Assembly: GCF_964059125.1 (NCBI RefSeq)
Contig: NZ_OZ060395.1
Location: forward strand, 175,080 to 239,079
Reading direction: 5' to 3'
Source of the DNA: Buchnera aphidicola (Eriosoma lanigerum)
GTDB taxonomy: Bacteria > Pseudomonadota > Gammaproteobacteria > Enterobacterales > Enterobacteriaceae
DNA: 64,000 nt
Positions 1 through 11,349 of this stretch are shown here, piece by piece; the first letter of the stretch is position 1; each line of letters starts with the position of its first letter. The translations under genes and the position numbers were made by a program. Under the pieces are notes generated by a model, which ran no database searches, had not been told where the DNA came from, and saw only the letters and a program-made list of their open reading frames with translations.

Positions 1-258
1 TTTTTTTTTTGCAGTAAAAAATCATTTATTTTAATTGATATTTTATTTTTATAGAAAGATAATATTAAAAATATTAATGTATAGTTTTTATTTATATTTA
101 AATTTTAATATTTTTTTTTGTTTTGTATATTTTATATTTTCATTTATTATTAATTCAATATTAATTGTAAATAATAATATTTATAGTAATTTGAGTATAT
201 ATGTTAATGTGTAAAACAGTAAATTTATAATTTATATTAATTAAATATAGCAGATTTT

Positions 259-1536
259 ATGAAAACAAAAATAATTAACAACAATGATGAGAGTTATAAT
301 ATTAAGTTATCTGTATGGTTACAGTATTTAGAAAAAAAATGTAAAAATATTAGTACTAAAAGTTTATCTAACGTTAAGTGTGTAGCTAATAATTTAAATT
401 TATTACAAACTAATGCTTTTGTTTTTATTGTTACTGGTACAAATGGAAAGGGTACTAGTTGTATAGTGTTAGAACAATTACTATTAGAATCCGGTTATCG
501 TGTAGGATTGTATACATCTCCGCATTTAATTCATTATAATGAAAGAATTCGTATTAATGGACATGTAGTTGATGCTTATAAACATATATTAGCTTTTTCT
601 GAAATAGAAAAAGTAAGTAAAAAAGTTGAATTAACTTATTTTGAATTCATAACATTATCTTCTTTATTTATATTTAAACAAGAAAATCTAGATGTATTAA
701 TATTAGAAGTTGGAATAGGTGGTAGATTAGATGCAACAAATATTTTAGATGCAGATATAGCTGTAATTACTAATATTGCTATGGATCATATGGATGTTTT
801 AGGAAGTGATTTAGATAGTATTGGATATGAAAAATCTGGTATATTTAGGACTGGAAAAATAGCAATTATTGCTGAACAATGTATACCAAATAGTATTTAT
901 AAAATTGTAAAAGAAAAAAAGATTTTATTAAAAAAAATAGGTTATGATTGGAATTGGAAAATATATGATAATACATGGGATTTTTTTTATAAAAAGAAAT
1001 GTTTTGATAATTTGCCTATTCCTTCATTATCTTTAGAAAATGTAGCTACATCAATTGCAGCTTTATCTTTTTCTAATTTTAATATATCGAAAAAGATTAT
1101 TACGAATGTTGTTAAACGTACACATATTCCTGGAAGATTTCATATTATTTTAAATCAACCACTAGTTATTCTTGATGTTTGTCATAATCCACATGCTGCA
1201 AAATATTTATCACATCAGTTATCACAAATAAAAAAAGATAAAATTATACATGCAGTGGTAGGAATGTTAAATAATAAAGATATTTTAGGTACTATATCTC
1301 CTTTTCTTTCTTTAATTAAATTTTGGTATTGCTCTTCTGTTAATAGTGAAAGAAGTATGTTAGGGTGCGATTTAATAAAATATTTACCTATTACGAATAG
1401 TCGTGTATTTAACAAAATTTCAAATGCATTTTTATCAGCTTTAAATAATGCTCAATTGAGTGATATTATTATAGTTTTTGGATCTTTTTTAACAGTATCT
1501 GAAGTATTATCTATGTTCTCTAAAAATATCATTTAA
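259..1536 (+). CDS. folC: Dihydrofolate synthase / folylpolyglutamate synthase
   Basis: FolC adds glutamate to dihydropteroate and to reduced folates in the cytoplasm, using ATP. The 425-residue product is full length for the family (E. coli about 422). The ATP-binding loop TGTNGKGT is at residues 59-66. The Mur-ligase-type motif EVGIGGRLDATN is at 150-161, followed by DHMDVLG near 176-182 and EKSGIFR near 191-197. The C-terminal Mur ligase domain carries the usual DVCHNPH around residue 300. There is no strong Shine-Dalgarno before the ATG. It is convergent with prs. The E. coli downstream neighbours dedD and cvpA are absent. Assignment is confident from the motifs and length. Confidence 0.95.
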   Translation: MKTKIINNNDESYNIKLSVWLQYLEKKCKNISTKSLSNVKCVANNLNLLQTNAFVFIVTGTNGKGTSCIVLEQLLLESGYRVGLYTSPHLIHYNERIRINGHVVDAYKHILAFSEIEKVSKKVELTYFEFITLSSLFIFKQENLDVLILEVGIGGRLDATNILDADIAVITNIAMDHMDVLGSDLDSIGYEKSGIFRTGKIAIIAEQCIPNSIYKIVKEKKILLKKIGYDWNWKIYDNTWDFFYKKKCFDNLPIPSLSLENVATSIAALSFSNFNISKKIITNVVKRTHIPGRFHIILNQPLVILDVCHNPHAAKYLSHQLSQIKKDKIIHAVVGMLNNKDILGTISPFLSLIKFWYCSSVNSERSMLGCDLIKYLPITNSRVFNKISNAFLSALNNAQLSDIIIVFGSFLTVSEVLSMFSKNII

Positions 1537-1844
1537 ATAATATGTAAAAATAATTTTTCTCTTATCGATACATTTTAATAGTATTAATCGATAAATATAA
1601 TGTTATTTAACTATATCATAGGTTGTATTTATAATGTATATTTCTAAATATTTTAATATAAAAAAAAATTGTTTATATGAATTATATGTTTTTATTAAGT
1701 CTTAAGATTAATGGATTGTATCCCAAGACTTATATGATAATATAATTAATATATATTTATAGCTCTTTTATATATGTATAAATATATTATTAATTTAGTG
1801 AAAATAATTTTTATATATATACACATATTTATTTGTATAAATAT
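1537..1844. other. folC-prs convergent spacer
   Basis: This 308-base AT-rich spacer separates the 3' ends of folC and prs. It holds one compound hairpin (listed separately at 1696-1732). I see no coding remnant and no RNA gene. Confidence 0.6.
1696..1732. terminator. Compound hairpin, possible bidirectional terminator
   Basis: TAAGTCTT at 1696-1703 is perfectly complementary to AAGACTTA at 1725-1732. Inside the loop a second small stem, GGAT-TGT-ATCC, sits at 1713-1723. The position between two convergent genes suits a bidirectional terminator, but there is no clear T run on either side, so the role is an inference. Confidence 0.35.
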
Positions 1845-2792
1845 TTAATGTTCAAACATAGCAGAAATAGATTCTTCATTATTAATTCTTCTAATAGCTT
1901 CAGCTAACATTCCTGATAATGTTAATGTTCTTACATTTTTTAAATTTTGAATAGTTTTCAATAAAGGAATAGTATCAGATACAACTACTTCATCAATATG
2001 TGATTGTTTTAAATTAATTAGTGCATTACCAGAAAAAATAGGGTGTGTAGCATATGCGAATACTCTTTTTGCTCCTCTTTGTTTTAATGCTTCAGCAGCA
2101 CGACAAAGAGTTCCACCAGTGTCAATTATATCGTCTACTAAAATACAATCTCTTTCTGCTACATCTCCTATAACATGCATGACTTCAGATACATTGGAAT
2201 TAGGTCTTCTTTTATCAATAATAGCCATATCTGTATCGTATAATAATTTAGCAATAGCTCTTGCTCGAATAACACCCCCTATATCTGGAGATACCACAAT
2301 AGGATTATTTAAATTAATTTTTAACATGTCTTCTAAAAAAATTAAACTTCCAAAAACGTTATCTACAGGTACATCAAAAAATCCTTGAATTTGTTCAGCA
2401 TGTAAGTCTACTGTTAAGATTCTATCTACACCTACGTTAGATAAAAAATCAGCTACAACTTTAGCTGTAATAGGCACTCTTGAGGATCGGACTCTTCGGT
2501 CTTGTCTAGAATATCCAAAATAAGGAATTACAGCTGTAATTCTTCCTGCTGAGGCTCGACGTAAAGCATCAATAATAACTATTAATTCCATTAAATTATC
2601 GTTTGTTGGAGCACAAGTGGATTGAATAATAAAAATATCTCCACCTCTAACGTTTTCATTAATTTGGACACTAATTTCACCATCACTAAATCTTCCTACT
2701 AATGCATTTCCTAAAGTAGTACATAACTTATCTGCTATAGATTGAGCTAATTTTAGTGTAGCATTTCCAGAAAATAATTTCATATCTGTCAT
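1845..2792 (-). CDS. prs: Ribose-phosphate pyrophosphokinase (PRPP synthetase)
   Basis: Prs makes phosphoribosyl pyrophosphate from ribose 5-phosphate and ATP, the precursor for nucleotides, histidine and NAD. The protein is nearly identical to E. coli Prs. It shows [11 protein letters not shown] at residues 129-139 and the PRPP loop [10 protein letters not shown] at 219-228, and it ends in the conserved ISAMFEH. I place the start at the second ATG (2790-2792), giving 315 residues as in E. coli. An AGAAGA purine run lies about 6 nt upstream of it but almost touches the first ATG (2796-2798), which would add Met-His. It is transcribed alone. The ispE, lolB and hemA genes that flank it in E. 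coli are missing. Confidence 0.97.
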   Translation of the reverse strand: MTDMKLFSGNATLKLAQSIADKLCTTLGNALVGRFSDGEISVQINENVRGGDIFIIQSTCAPTNDNLMELIVIIDALRRASAGRITAVIPYFGYSRQDRRVRSSRVPITAKVVADFLSNVGVDRILTVDLHAEQIQGFFDVPVDNVFGSLIFLEDMLKINLNNPIVVSPDIGGVIRARAIAKLLYDTDMAIIDKRRPNSNVSEVMHVIGDVAERDCILVDDIIDTGGTLCRAAEALKQRGAKRVFAYATHPIFSGNALINLKQSHIDEVVVSDTIPLLKTIQNLKNVRTLTLSGMLAEAIRRINNEESISAMFEH

Positions 2793-3859
2793 GTGCATTC
2801 TTCTTTTTTTAAAATAATTTTATTTTGAATAGATAGTATCACTTTTTTCATAGATAATTAATGATTTTTATTTTAAATTATATTTTTAATAAATATTTTT
2901 TTTATTTTTAATATTTATAAATTATTTATTATATAAATAATTCAATATATAATATAAAAAAAATAAAAAATAGAATTTATTCTTATGGTAAAAAAAAAGT
3001 TGTATTTTAATTATTTTTTGAATTTAATGAATATTTTAGTTTTATTCTTAATAATATTATATTTTAGTATATATATAATATATAGAGATTATTTATAATA
3101 TTTTTGTTATTAAATTAATAAATAATTAAGATTAATTAAATGTGTATAAGATTTATTTACTATAATTACAACTGATTAATTCTTAAATATTAATCATAAT
3201 TTAATTGTAATTATGATTAATATTTTGTTATTAATGTATTATCATAATAAAATTTTAAGAATATAATCTTATTTAAGATTTGAGATTAATTATTGAATAG
3301 AATATTTTATTTTTTATTTTATTTTTTTTGTTGTTATAAAATGTTTTAAATATATTTAAGATTAGTATAAATTTATATAATACTTTTGGTTTTATAGTAA
3401 TTATATATAAATTAAATTTATCTTTTTTATGTATTATTAAACATAATTTTAATAAAAGTAATCATAATATATATTTATATGTTGTTTATTAATTATGAAT
3501 ATATCAATTAAATATTATAGAAATTGATTTTTAAATTAATTTTACTTAATTTTTATTATTTATAATTATTTAATATAAATATTATATATAAATTTCACTT
3601 ATATTAAAAATTTTTGTTGGAAGATGAATATTTTTAGTTATTTATTTAATATACATATATTATTAATTATAGAATACTTCATATTTTTTGATATATCTAT
3701 TAAATAGATATTATGGTTTTACTTTAAATTCAATCAAAATACATACATAATATATAAATCAGTATATATATTTAATTTATAATATATTTTATGTTAAGAT
3801 AAATTAGTTATAATTTAAATATATTTTAAACATTATAATATAATGGGTTATACATAAAT
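2793..3859. other. prs-prfA divergent spacer (lost ispE/lolB/hemA site)
   Basis: About 1.07 kb of very AT-rich DNA lies between divergent genes. In E. coli ispE, lolB and hemA occupy this place, and other Buchnera keep ispE here as I recall. I looked for the IspE GLGGGSSDA-type motif and found no recognisable remnant. The only clear structure is the hairpin at 3185-3225, plus a smaller palindrome near 3266-3281. Promoters for both flanking genes must lie here, but I cannot pick convincing ones in such AT-rich sequence. Confidence 0.6.
3185..3225. repeat. Perfect 17-bp inverted repeat
   Basis: Positions 3185-3201 pair perfectly with 3209-3225 (17 bp, 7-nt loop), with a single C-G pair in the stem. 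It lies between divergent prs and prfA, so it cannot terminate either gene. It may mark the end of a lost gene, bind a protein, or be chance in AT-rich DNA. Confidence 0.6.
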
Positions 3860-4939
3860 ATGAAGAATTCAATTATTATTAAGTTAGAAACTTTACTTCA
3901 TAGATATTTAGAATTAGAAGTCATGTTGTCTGATATTCATGTTATAAAGAACCAGAATCAGTTTCAATTATTATCTCGTGAACATTTACAGTTAATGGAT
4001 ATTGTACATTGTTTTTTATCTTGGAAAAAAATAAAAGACGATATACAAACGTATGAATTATTAGTGCAAGAGAATGATATTTCTACTTTAGCTAAGAAAG
4101 AATTAGATTTAGCTAAAAACACTAAAAAAGAAATAGAAATGAAATTAAAAAAACTTTTGTTACCTAAAGATCCTAATGATCATTTAAGTTGTTTTATAGA
4201 GATACGTGCTGCTACTGGAGGGGATGAAGCTGCTATTTTTGCAGGTGATTTATTTAGAATGTATATTCGGTATGCTGAATTTCGTAATTGGAATATAGAA
4301 ACAATACATAGTAGTGTTAGTGAAAAAGGTGGGTATAAAGAAATAATTGCTAAAATTAATGGTGTTAATGTATGTGGGAGATTAAAATTTGAATCTGGTG
4401 GTCATCGAGTTCAGAGAATTCCTCAAACAGAATCACAAGGTAGAGTTCATACTTCTACTTGTACTGTAGCTATTATGCCTGTTTTTCCAGAAGCAGAAAA
4501 AATTATAATTAATACTAATGATTTAAAAATCGATACTTTTCGTTCTTCTGGTGCAGGAGGACAACATGTAAACACTACTGATTCAGCTATTCGAATTACT
4601 CATATTCCAACTGGTTATGTAGTAGAATGTCAAGATGAAAGATCTCAACATAAAAATAAAGCCAAAGCATTATCAGTACTATCAGCAAGACTTTATTCTG
4701 CTGAAGTAACTGCAAGAAATAAGCAAACATCTTTAATTAGAAAAAATTTATTAGGTACAGGTGATAGATCAGATAGAAATCGAACATATAATTTTCCACA
4801 AAATAGAGTAACTGACCATAGAATTAATTTAACTTTGTATTCTTTAAATGAAATTTTAGAAGGTAATTTAGATATTTTAATTGATCCAATATTACAAGAA
4901 TATCATACTGATCAGCTTTCTTTGTTATCGAATATATAA
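3860..4939 (+). CDS. prfA: Peptide chain release factor 1
   Basis: RF1 reads UAA and UAG stop codons in the ribosomal A site and triggers peptide release. The protein has 359 residues (E. coli 360). It has a coiled N-terminal domain (about 1-100), the stop-recognition tripeptide PQT at 188-190 inside IPQTESQGR (PAT in E. coli), and the catalytic GGQ at 233-235 inside [10 protein letters not shown]. The gene ends 4 nt before prmC, whose product methylates the GGQ glutamine. The two are probably co-transcribed. The usual upstream hemA is absent, so prfA starts its own unit here. Confidence 0.97.
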   Translation: MKNSIIIKLETLLHRYLELEVMLSDIHVIKNQNQFQLLSREHLQLMDIVHCFLSWKKIKDDIQTYELLVQENDISTLAKKELDLAKNTKKEIEMKLKKLLLPKDPNDHLSCFIEIRAATGGDEAAIFAGDLFRMYIRYAEFRNWNIETIHSSVSEKGGYKEIIAKINGVNVCGRLKFESGGHRVQRIPQTESQGRVHTSTCTVAIMPVFPEAEKIIINTNDLKIDTFRSSGAGGQHVNTTDSAIRITHIPTGYVVECQDERSQHKNKAKALSVLSARLYSAEVTARNKQTSLIRKNLLGTGDRSDRNRTYNFPQNRVTDHRINLTLYSLNEILEGNLDILIDPILQEYHTDQLSLLSNI

Positions 4940-4943
4940 TTAT

Positions 4944-5777
4944 ATGAATATTTTAAATTGGTTTAAATTAGTAAGTAAAAGATTATCTCATATTAATAAT
5001 TCTAGATATGATTTAGAAATTTTATTGAGTTTTGTTATTAAGAAAAGTAAAAGTTGGATTATTGGATTTAATGATTATCAATTATCTGAAAACGAAGTAG
5101 TTCAATTAGAAAAATTAATAATTAGACGTTCTTTAGGTGAACCAATTGCATATTTATTGGGAGAACAAGAATTTTGGTCTTTACCATTTAAAGTTTCTAA
5201 AGAAGTATTAATTCCTCGTCCAGAAACTGAAATATTAGTTGAATTATGTTTATATAAATTACAAACTATTAATGTAGCTAACATACTTGATTTAGGAACT
5301 GGTTCTGGAGTTATTGCGTTATCTATTGCTAGTATAAAAAAAGAATGTCACATTACTGGTATTGATTGTATGCAATCAGCAATTACTATTTCTAAATACA
5401 ATGCTAAAATATTGCAGATTTCAAATGTGCATTTCATTTGTAGTGATTGGTTTTCTTCTATAAATTCAAAATTGTTTCATGTTATTGTAAGTAATCCACC
5501 ATATATTAGTATTAATGAATATTCTATTATTCGTAATAATTTAAAATATGAACCAATTAAATCTTTAGTATCTCATAGTTGTGGATTAGGTGATATAATG
5601 TATATTATTCAAAATGCTAAAAATTATTTATATTCACATGGATGGTTATTAATTGAACATGGTTGGAATCAAAAATATAGGGTACAAAATTTATTTAAAT
5701 ATAACGACTTTATTAATATAAAAACATATCAAGATTATAGTGGTCATGATCGTGTAACTATTGGACAAAAAAAATAA
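4944..5777 (+). CDS. prmC: Release factor glutamine N5-methyltransferase
   Basis: PrmC (HemK) uses S-adenosylmethionine to methylate the glutamine of the GGQ motif in release factors. I start it at ATG 4944, 4 nt after the prfA stop, giving 277 residues as in E. coli. The longer open frame from 4881 overlaps prfA and adds an unrelated 21-residue segment. Visible motifs are IPRPETE near 90-96, the SAM loop LDLGTGSG at 115-122 and the methyltransferase signature NPPY at 184-187. It is coupled to prfA in the prfA-prmC order found in E. coli. Confidence 0.96.
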   Translation: MNILNWFKLVSKRLSHINNSRYDLEILLSFVIKKSKSWIIGFNDYQLSENEVVQLEKLIIRRSLGEPIAYLLGEQEFWSLPFKVSKEVLIPRPETEILVELCLYKLQTINVANILDLGTGSGVIALSIASIKKECHITGIDCMQSAITISKYNAKILQISNVHFICSDWFSSINSKLFHVIVSNPPYISINEYSIIRNNLKYEPIKSLVSHSCGLGDIMYIIQNAKNYLYSHGWLLIEHGWNQKYRVQNLFKYNDFINIKTYQDYSGHDRVTIGQKK

Positions 5778-5835
5778 TAATTTACATTTACATTATATTT
5801 AATGAAATATATTAATTTATGATAAAGGAAAGAAT

Positions 5836-6645
5836 ATGACATTTACACCTATTACAAATGTTGTAAAAGAAACATTATTAGAATCAATTATTACAACTTT
5901 TAGTTCTATTCGAGAAGATTTTCCTGTAGATTACGTAAAGATAGAATTACAATCTAAAACTAAAGAAATGGAGTTATATATTTCTAATTGTATTAAAGTA
6001 GATGAAAAATTAAATAAATTGTTAGAAATTTTTTATGTTTATTGGAAGTTTGGACCAGCTAATGGGATTTATAAATTATCTGAAGTATTGTGGATTGATA
6101 GTGTATTACGTACTCGTAAAGGAACAGCAGTATCTTTAGGTGTAATATTATTACATATTGCTCAAGAATTACATATTCCTTTAGAACCAGTAATTTTCCC
6201 TACTCAATTAATTTTGAGATGTGACGGATCAGATGGAAAAACTGTTTTAATTAATCCATTCAATGGTGAAATATTAGATAAACATATTTTAGAAGTATGG
6301 TTAAAAGGAAATATTAGCCCTACTGCAGAATTATATTCCAATGACTTAAAAACAGCAACATTGTCTCATGTTATAAAAAAAATGTTAAATACTTTAAAAT
6401 CTGCATTAATGGAAGAAAAAGAAATGGAATTAGCATTAAATGTTTCTCATGTTTTATTAAAAATTAATCCTAATGATCCATATGAAATTCGTGATCGAGG
6501 TTTAATTTATGCTCAATTAGATTGTGATCATATTGCACTAGCTGATTTAATTTATTTCGTAGAACATTGTCCAGAAGATCCTATTAGTGAAATTATAAAA
6601 GTTCAAATTCATTCTATTGAACAAAAAAAACTTATTTTGCATTAG
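5836..6645 (+). CDS. sirB1: SirB1-family protein (YchA), transglutaminase-like
   Basis: The 269-residue protein matches E. coli SirB1/YchA over its whole length and has the same length. Conserved stretches include GTAVSLGVILLHIA near 96-109, PVIFPTQLILR near 118-128 and NPFNGE near 139-144. The C-terminal part carries the TPR-like NPNDPYEIRDRGLIYAQLD. The exact biochemical role of the family is not known. It follows prfA-prmC as in E. coli, with a good AAAGGAAAG Shine-Dalgarno before the ATG. The intervening sirB2 and the downstream kdsA of E. coli are missing. Confidence 0.92.
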   Translation: MTFTPITNVVKETLLESIITTFSSIREDFPVDYVKIELQSKTKEMELYISNCIKVDEKLNKLLEIFYVYWKFGPANGIYKLSEVLWIDSVLRTRKGTAVSLGVILLHIAQELHIPLEPVIFPTQLILRCDGSDGKTVLINPFNGEILDKHILEVWLKGNISPTAELYSNDLKTATLSHVIKKMLNTLKSALMEEKEMELALNVSHVLLKINPNDPYEIRDRGLIYAQLDCDHIALADLIYFVEHCPEDPISEIIKVQIHSIEQKKLILH

Positions 6646-7828
6646 AGAAATGATATGTTTACTTTTGATTAGTATTAAATAGTATATTTATAATATGAAT
6701 ATATATAATGAATTTTTTTAAATTGTATTAATAATTTATGTGAAAAGTAAACATTTATAATTGTGTTGCATATAATATGTTTTAATTATATTTAACTTAT
6801 TTTCATGTAAAAATAATAGTTTGATTGATATCTATATATATATTAATAATTTTTTTTTTAATATAAATTAATAATTAATAATTATCAATATTTTCAATAA
6901 ATAATTTATAATTATGTAATTATTAATATTTTTCATTTTACAAATTTATTTTGTTTTCAATCTTTTTTGGTAAAATTAATATTTTTTAGAATAATTATAC
7001 TAAATAATAAGTTATTTTAAGAGCATGTATTTTAAAATAAATTAAATTGATAACCATTGCAAATAAATGAATTGTATTATTTAAATATACATACAATAAA
7101 TAAAATATTAAATTATTGTAATATAGTTTTTCTTTTTTTATTTATTTTTTTATTGTAATAAATTTGATTTAATACAACTATTTTAATATTTTTTATACTT
7201 TTTGAAATAATTTTTTATTATTAATAATATATACAATATGTTTTTTTTAAATAGTTAATTTGAATATATCAATTTTTTTTTTATGTAGTATTTTGTACTA
7301 GTATTCATTTTTTATATTATTTAATAACATTTTTTTATTTAATTTTTGATGTATAAATTTAATGTATTTATTTTATTATTTTATATTTTCACAATGATTT
7401 TAATTATCATCTTGTATATATTATGTTGTTAATTAATATATTATATATATAAATATTATTTTAGATTATATATCTATAATAGTTCTTATTTGTATAACTA
7501 CTATGTAGTTTTACTATATATATAATTATATTAAAAAATTATATTAAAAAAAATAAAATGAATTTTATTAAATTCATAATAATTAATAGATAATATTATT
7601 ATTTTTAATTAAATAGTAAAACTATTTATTTTATTATTTTAAAATTTTTATTTTAATTTATATAATAAAACAATAATAATATTGTTTCATTGTTAGAATT
7701 ATTTTTCTATTTATATTTCGTTTAATATAGATTTTTAAAAATAAATAATATAAAATTAATTATATATTTTTTTATTTTGATATAAATTTAATTTATTTTC
7801 AAAATACATACTAGTTTTAAATAATAAC
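6646..7828. other. sirB1-ackA spacer, no recognisable gene
   Basis: This is the longest gap in the window (about 1.18 kb), between two plus-strand genes. It is almost pure A/T, and stops occur in all frames. I see short dyads only, for example AACTAC/GTAGTT near 7507-7521 and an 8-bp hairpin just before 7690. Nothing resembles a protein or an RNA gene. It most likely marks one or more fully eroded genes and must include the ackA promoter. Confidence 0.6.
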
Positions 7829-9040
7829 ATGAAAGTAAAACATTTAGTATTTGTTTTAAATTTCGGTAGTTCTTCTTTTAAGTTTGCTGTAATAAATCCT
7901 TATGATAACAAGAATTATTTGTCTGGAATAGTAGAATGTTTATATTTATCTAATGTGAAGATAAAATGGATTTGTAATGATGTTCAGTATCAAAAGACAT
8001 TTAAGGATACAATATCTAATAAAGATATATTAAAGTTTGTAATTACAGAAATTTTGGAAAAAGAATCATATATTTTTTCTAATATTGTAGCAATAGGACA
8101 TAGAGTTGTGCATGGAGGAATAAAATTAAATGATTCAACAATAATTAATCAACAAGTCATTGATGACATTAAAAAAGCAATTATATTTTCTCCTATACAC
8201 AATCCAGCTAATTTAATAGGTATTCAATTAACTTTACAATTATTTCCTCATTTATCTAAAAAAAATGTAGCGGTATTTGATACTTCTTTTTATAAATCAA
8301 TTCCTAAGAAAGCATATTTATATGCAATTCCTTATTTTCTATATTCTAAACATGGAATTCGAAGATATGGTGCTCATGGCATTAGTCATCAGTATGTTAT
8401 GTTTAGAACAGCTACAATTTTAAATAAAGAGTTAAATACATTAAATATTATTAGTTGTCATTTAGGAAATGGAGCTTCTGTATCTGCTATTAAAAATGGA
8501 ATTTGTATCGATACTTCGATGGGTTTAACACCATTAGAAGGATTAGTAATGGGGACCAGAAGTGGTGATATTGATCCTTCTATCATTTTTTTTATGCATA
8601 AGGAATTAAATATTTCTATAAATGAGATTAATAATATTTTAATGTTTAAATCTGGTTTATTAGGATTAAGCGATATTAGTAGTGATTTTAGAAATATCGA
8701 AAGTCAGTATGAAATAAATAAACAAGCGAAGAATACAATTGATATATTTTGTTATCGTTTAAGAAAATATATTTCTTCATATTTTTCTTTAATGAATGGT
8801 AGATTAGATGCAGTTATATTTACAGGTGGAATTGGAGAAAATTCTTCTTTAGTTAGAAAATTGGCTATAGATAATTTATCATTATCAGGGGAATTATCTA
8901 TTGATATATCGAAAAATAATTTAATTATGAAAAAAACAAATTTTTTTATAAATTCAGAACATAGTATTCCAATATTAGTTATTGCTACCAATGAAGAACT
9001 AGCTATAGCTAAAGAAACTATACAATGTATATATTCGTAG
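7829..9040 (+). CDS. ackA: Acetate kinase
   Basis: AckA interconverts acetyl phosphate plus ADP with acetate plus ATP. The 403-residue product matches the E. coli enzyme (400). Motifs are the phosphate-binding NFGSSS at 11-16 (NCGSSS in E. coli), HRVVHGG at 91-97, FDTSF around Asp151 and GIRRYGAHGISH at 176-187. GTRSGDIDP and FTGGIGENSS follow further on. It lies 74 nt upstream of pta on the same strand, so the two form the acetyl-CoA to acetate operon, fed by the PDH complex encoded at 49-54 kb. Confidence 0.97.
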   Translation: MKVKHLVFVLNFGSSSFKFAVINPYDNKNYLSGIVECLYLSNVKIKWICNDVQYQKTFKDTISNKDILKFVITEILEKESYIFSNIVAIGHRVVHGGIKLNDSTIINQQVIDDIKKAIIFSPIHNPANLIGIQLTLQLFPHLSKKNVAVFDTSFYKSIPKKAYLYAIPYFLYSKHGIRRYGAHGISHQYVMFRTATILNKELNTLNIISCHLGNGASVSAIKNGICIDTSMGLTPLEGLVMGTRSGDIDPSIIFFMHKELNISINEINNILMFKSGLLGLSDISSDFRNIESQYEINKQAKNTIDIFCYRLRKYISSYFSLMNGRLDAVIFTGGIGENSSLVRKLAIDNLSLSGELSIDISKNNLIMKKTNFFINSEHSIPILVIATNEELAIAKETIQCIYS

Positions 9041-9114
9041 TATTAAAAAAAATTTATATATATAATATATTTTTTAGTATATTCATTTAAGATAATTTAA
9101 TTAAGAGAGCTATT

Positions 9115-11268
9115 GTGACACGTTCTATTATGTTAATTCCATTAGGAAACAATGTTGGTTTAACAGTAACTACTTTAGGAATTATTAAGGCTATTGAACA
9201 ACAACATTTAAAACTTACTATTTTTCAACCAATTTTAAAGAACATTGTTTTTGATAGTGATGTAAATGATTTTATTCATGTTGTGCAAAAAAATAACAAT
9301 ATTAATGTTGTTTATTCAATACATGATATTTATTATGATGATATTCATCATACACATAAATATTCTTTACTAATGGATCAAATATTTGAAGATTATAATC
9401 AAAAAATATTACATACAGATTTAATTATAGTAAATAGAATAAAATCAAAAAATAACAGTATATTAATCAATAAAATTAATTATGATATTGCAATTAATTT
9501 AAATATAGAAATAATTTTTGTTTCGGTTATAAATAATAATATATTTGATTTACAAGAAAAAATTAGTATTATTAAAAATATATATGGTGTAAGTAGAAAA
9601 ATTAATATTTCAGGTATTATTTTCAATAAAGTAATTGAGCATGATATAATATATAAGGAATTTGATTCTTTACTTTTTTTTAATAATTTTGGTATACCAA
9701 CCAAAGAGATAAACAATATACAGTTATTTATAAAATATACCGGAATAAAATTGTTATTTTCTATTCCTTTAAATTTTTCATTAATTTATATTCCAGTAAT
9801 TGATTTATGTAATTTTTTACAATTAGATTATATTAATAAAAAAAATATTCATAAAAATATTATACAATCAATTTCATTAATAGAAAAACAACATGATTAT
9901 GATTATAGTTTCAATAATATTAATTATAATGCATTAGTTATTGTTTCTGCTGTAAATAAAAAATTTTTATGTAATTTATTACAATATTCAAAATTACGTA
10001 ATAAAATTAGTTTATTAGTCATTACTAATTTTAATTTGGACTATGATTATATAAAAAATTTTATTACACAAGTAAAAACAACTAATCTTTCTGTAATTTT
10101 TACAAGTAATCATACTTTATTTTTTTTATCTTATTTAAAATACTTTAATTTATATACTGTAACGAGTAGTATTAAACATTTAATTTATGCGCAAAATTTT
10201 ATTTTAAATTATGTCAATCAAAAATGGATACAATCATTTAAAAATTCATGTAAGATTAAAAATTATTTTTTTCCAATAGAATTTCGATATCACATTCGAA
10301 ATTTAGCAAAAAAATCATTACATAAAAGAATTTTATTACCAGAAGGATACGAACCTAGAATAATTAAAGCTGCTGTTTTTTGTAGTAATAATAGTATTGC
10401 AGATTGTATTTTATTAGGAGACAAAAAAATAATTTTTAATATTGCTTTAAAAAATAATATTCAATTAGGAAATAATATTAGTATTATCAATCCTACACAT
10501 ATTTCAAAAAATTATGTTAATCGTTTAATTCAATTAAGAAAACATAAAGGTATGAATGAATTTATGGCTTTAGAGCATATAAAAAATGATATTGTATTAG
10601 GTACATTAATGCTAGAATTAGGTGATGTAGATGGATTAGTAGTAGGGGCTGTACATACAACTGCTGATAGTATCCGACCAGGTTTACAATTAATAAAAAT
10701 GGCTTCGAGTTACTCTTTAATTTCTTCTGCTTTTTTTATGTTATTACCTGATAGAACATGTATTTATGCTGATTGTGCTATTAATGCTGATCCAGATTAT
10801 AAGCAATTATCTGAAATAGCAATTCAATCTGCAGAATCAGCAGTACTATTTGGAATAAAACCAAAAATAGCCATGATTTCATATTCTACTGGTACTTCAG
10901 GAATAGGTAAAAAAGTAGAGCTTGTTAGACAAGCTACATTACTCGTTAAAGAAAAGAGACCTAATTTTATAATAGATGGACCTATTCAGTATGATGCAGC
11001 TATGGCATTAGATGTGGCTAATATTAAAGCACCTGATTCTATAGTAGCTGGAAATGCTACAGTGATAATTTTTCCTGATTTAAACACAGGCAATACAACA
11101 TACAAAGCTGTACAACGTTCAGCTAATATTATGTGCATTGGACCTATGTTACAAGGAATGAGAAAACCAATTAATGATTTATCTCGAGGAGCATCAGTAG
11201 AAGATATAATTTATACTATTGCGTTAACTGTAATTCAATCTAATAATACTATTATTTCTAATATTTAA
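9115..11268 (+). CDS. pta: Phosphate acetyltransferase
   Basis: Pta converts acetyl-CoA and phosphate to acetyl phosphate. The 717-residue protein has the long three-domain form of enteric bacteria. It has a BioD/P-loop-like N-terminus (IPLGNNVG at 8-15), a middle DRTGG-type domain and a C-terminal catalytic domain (about 385-717) with LPEGYEPR, GAVHTTAD, SYSTGTSG and FPDLNTGNTTYK. The N-terminal and middle parts have drifted strongly from E. coli, while the catalytic domain is conserved. The start is GTG at 9115, with an AAGAGAG Shine-Dalgarno. It is the second gene of ackA-pta. Confidence 0.97.
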   Translation: MTRSIMLIPLGNNVGLTVTTLGIIKAIEQQHLKLTIFQPILKNIVFDSDVNDFIHVVQKNNNINVVYSIHDIYYDDIHHTHKYSLLMDQIFEDYNQKILHTDLIIVNRIKSKNNSILINKINYDIAINLNIEIIFVSVINNNIFDLQEKISIIKNIYGVSRKINISGIIFNKVIEHDIIYKEFDSLLFFNNFGIPTKEINNIQLFIKYTGIKLLFSIPLNFSLIYIPVIDLCNFLQLDYINKKNIHKNIIQSISLIEKQHDYDYSFNNINYNALVIVSAVNKKFLCNLLQYSKLRNKISLLVITNFNLDYDYIKNFITQVKTTNLSVIFTSNHTLFFLSYLKYFNLYTVTSSIKHLIYAQNFILNYVNQKWIQSFKNSCKIKNYFFPIEFRYHIRNLAKKSLHKRILLPEGYEPRIIKAAVFCSNNSIADCILLGDKKIIFNIALKNNIQLGNNISIINPTHISKNYVNRLIQLRKHKGMNEFMALEHIKNDIVLGTLMLELGDVDGLVVGAVHTTADSIRPGLQLIKMASSYSLISSAFFMLLPDRTCIYADCAINADPDYKQLSEIAIQSAESAVLFGIKPKIAMISYSTGTSGIGKKVELVRQATLLVKEKRPNFIIDGPIQYDAAMALDVANIKAPDSIVAGNATVIIFPDLNTGNTTYKAVQRSANIMCIGPMLQGMRKPINDLSRGASVEDIIYTIALTVIQSNNTIISNI

Positions 11269-11349
11269 TAAAATCAATGTAATGTTATTTATTTAAATAT
11301 ATATATGAGAAAGCATTTGATATGCATAATATATTTTTTATTTTTATTA

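Noticed and set aside
1696-1732. Possible tRNA fragment between folC and prs
   Set aside because: It has no T-loop GGTTCRANYCC and no acceptor or anticodon arms. It is only a two-stem hairpin.
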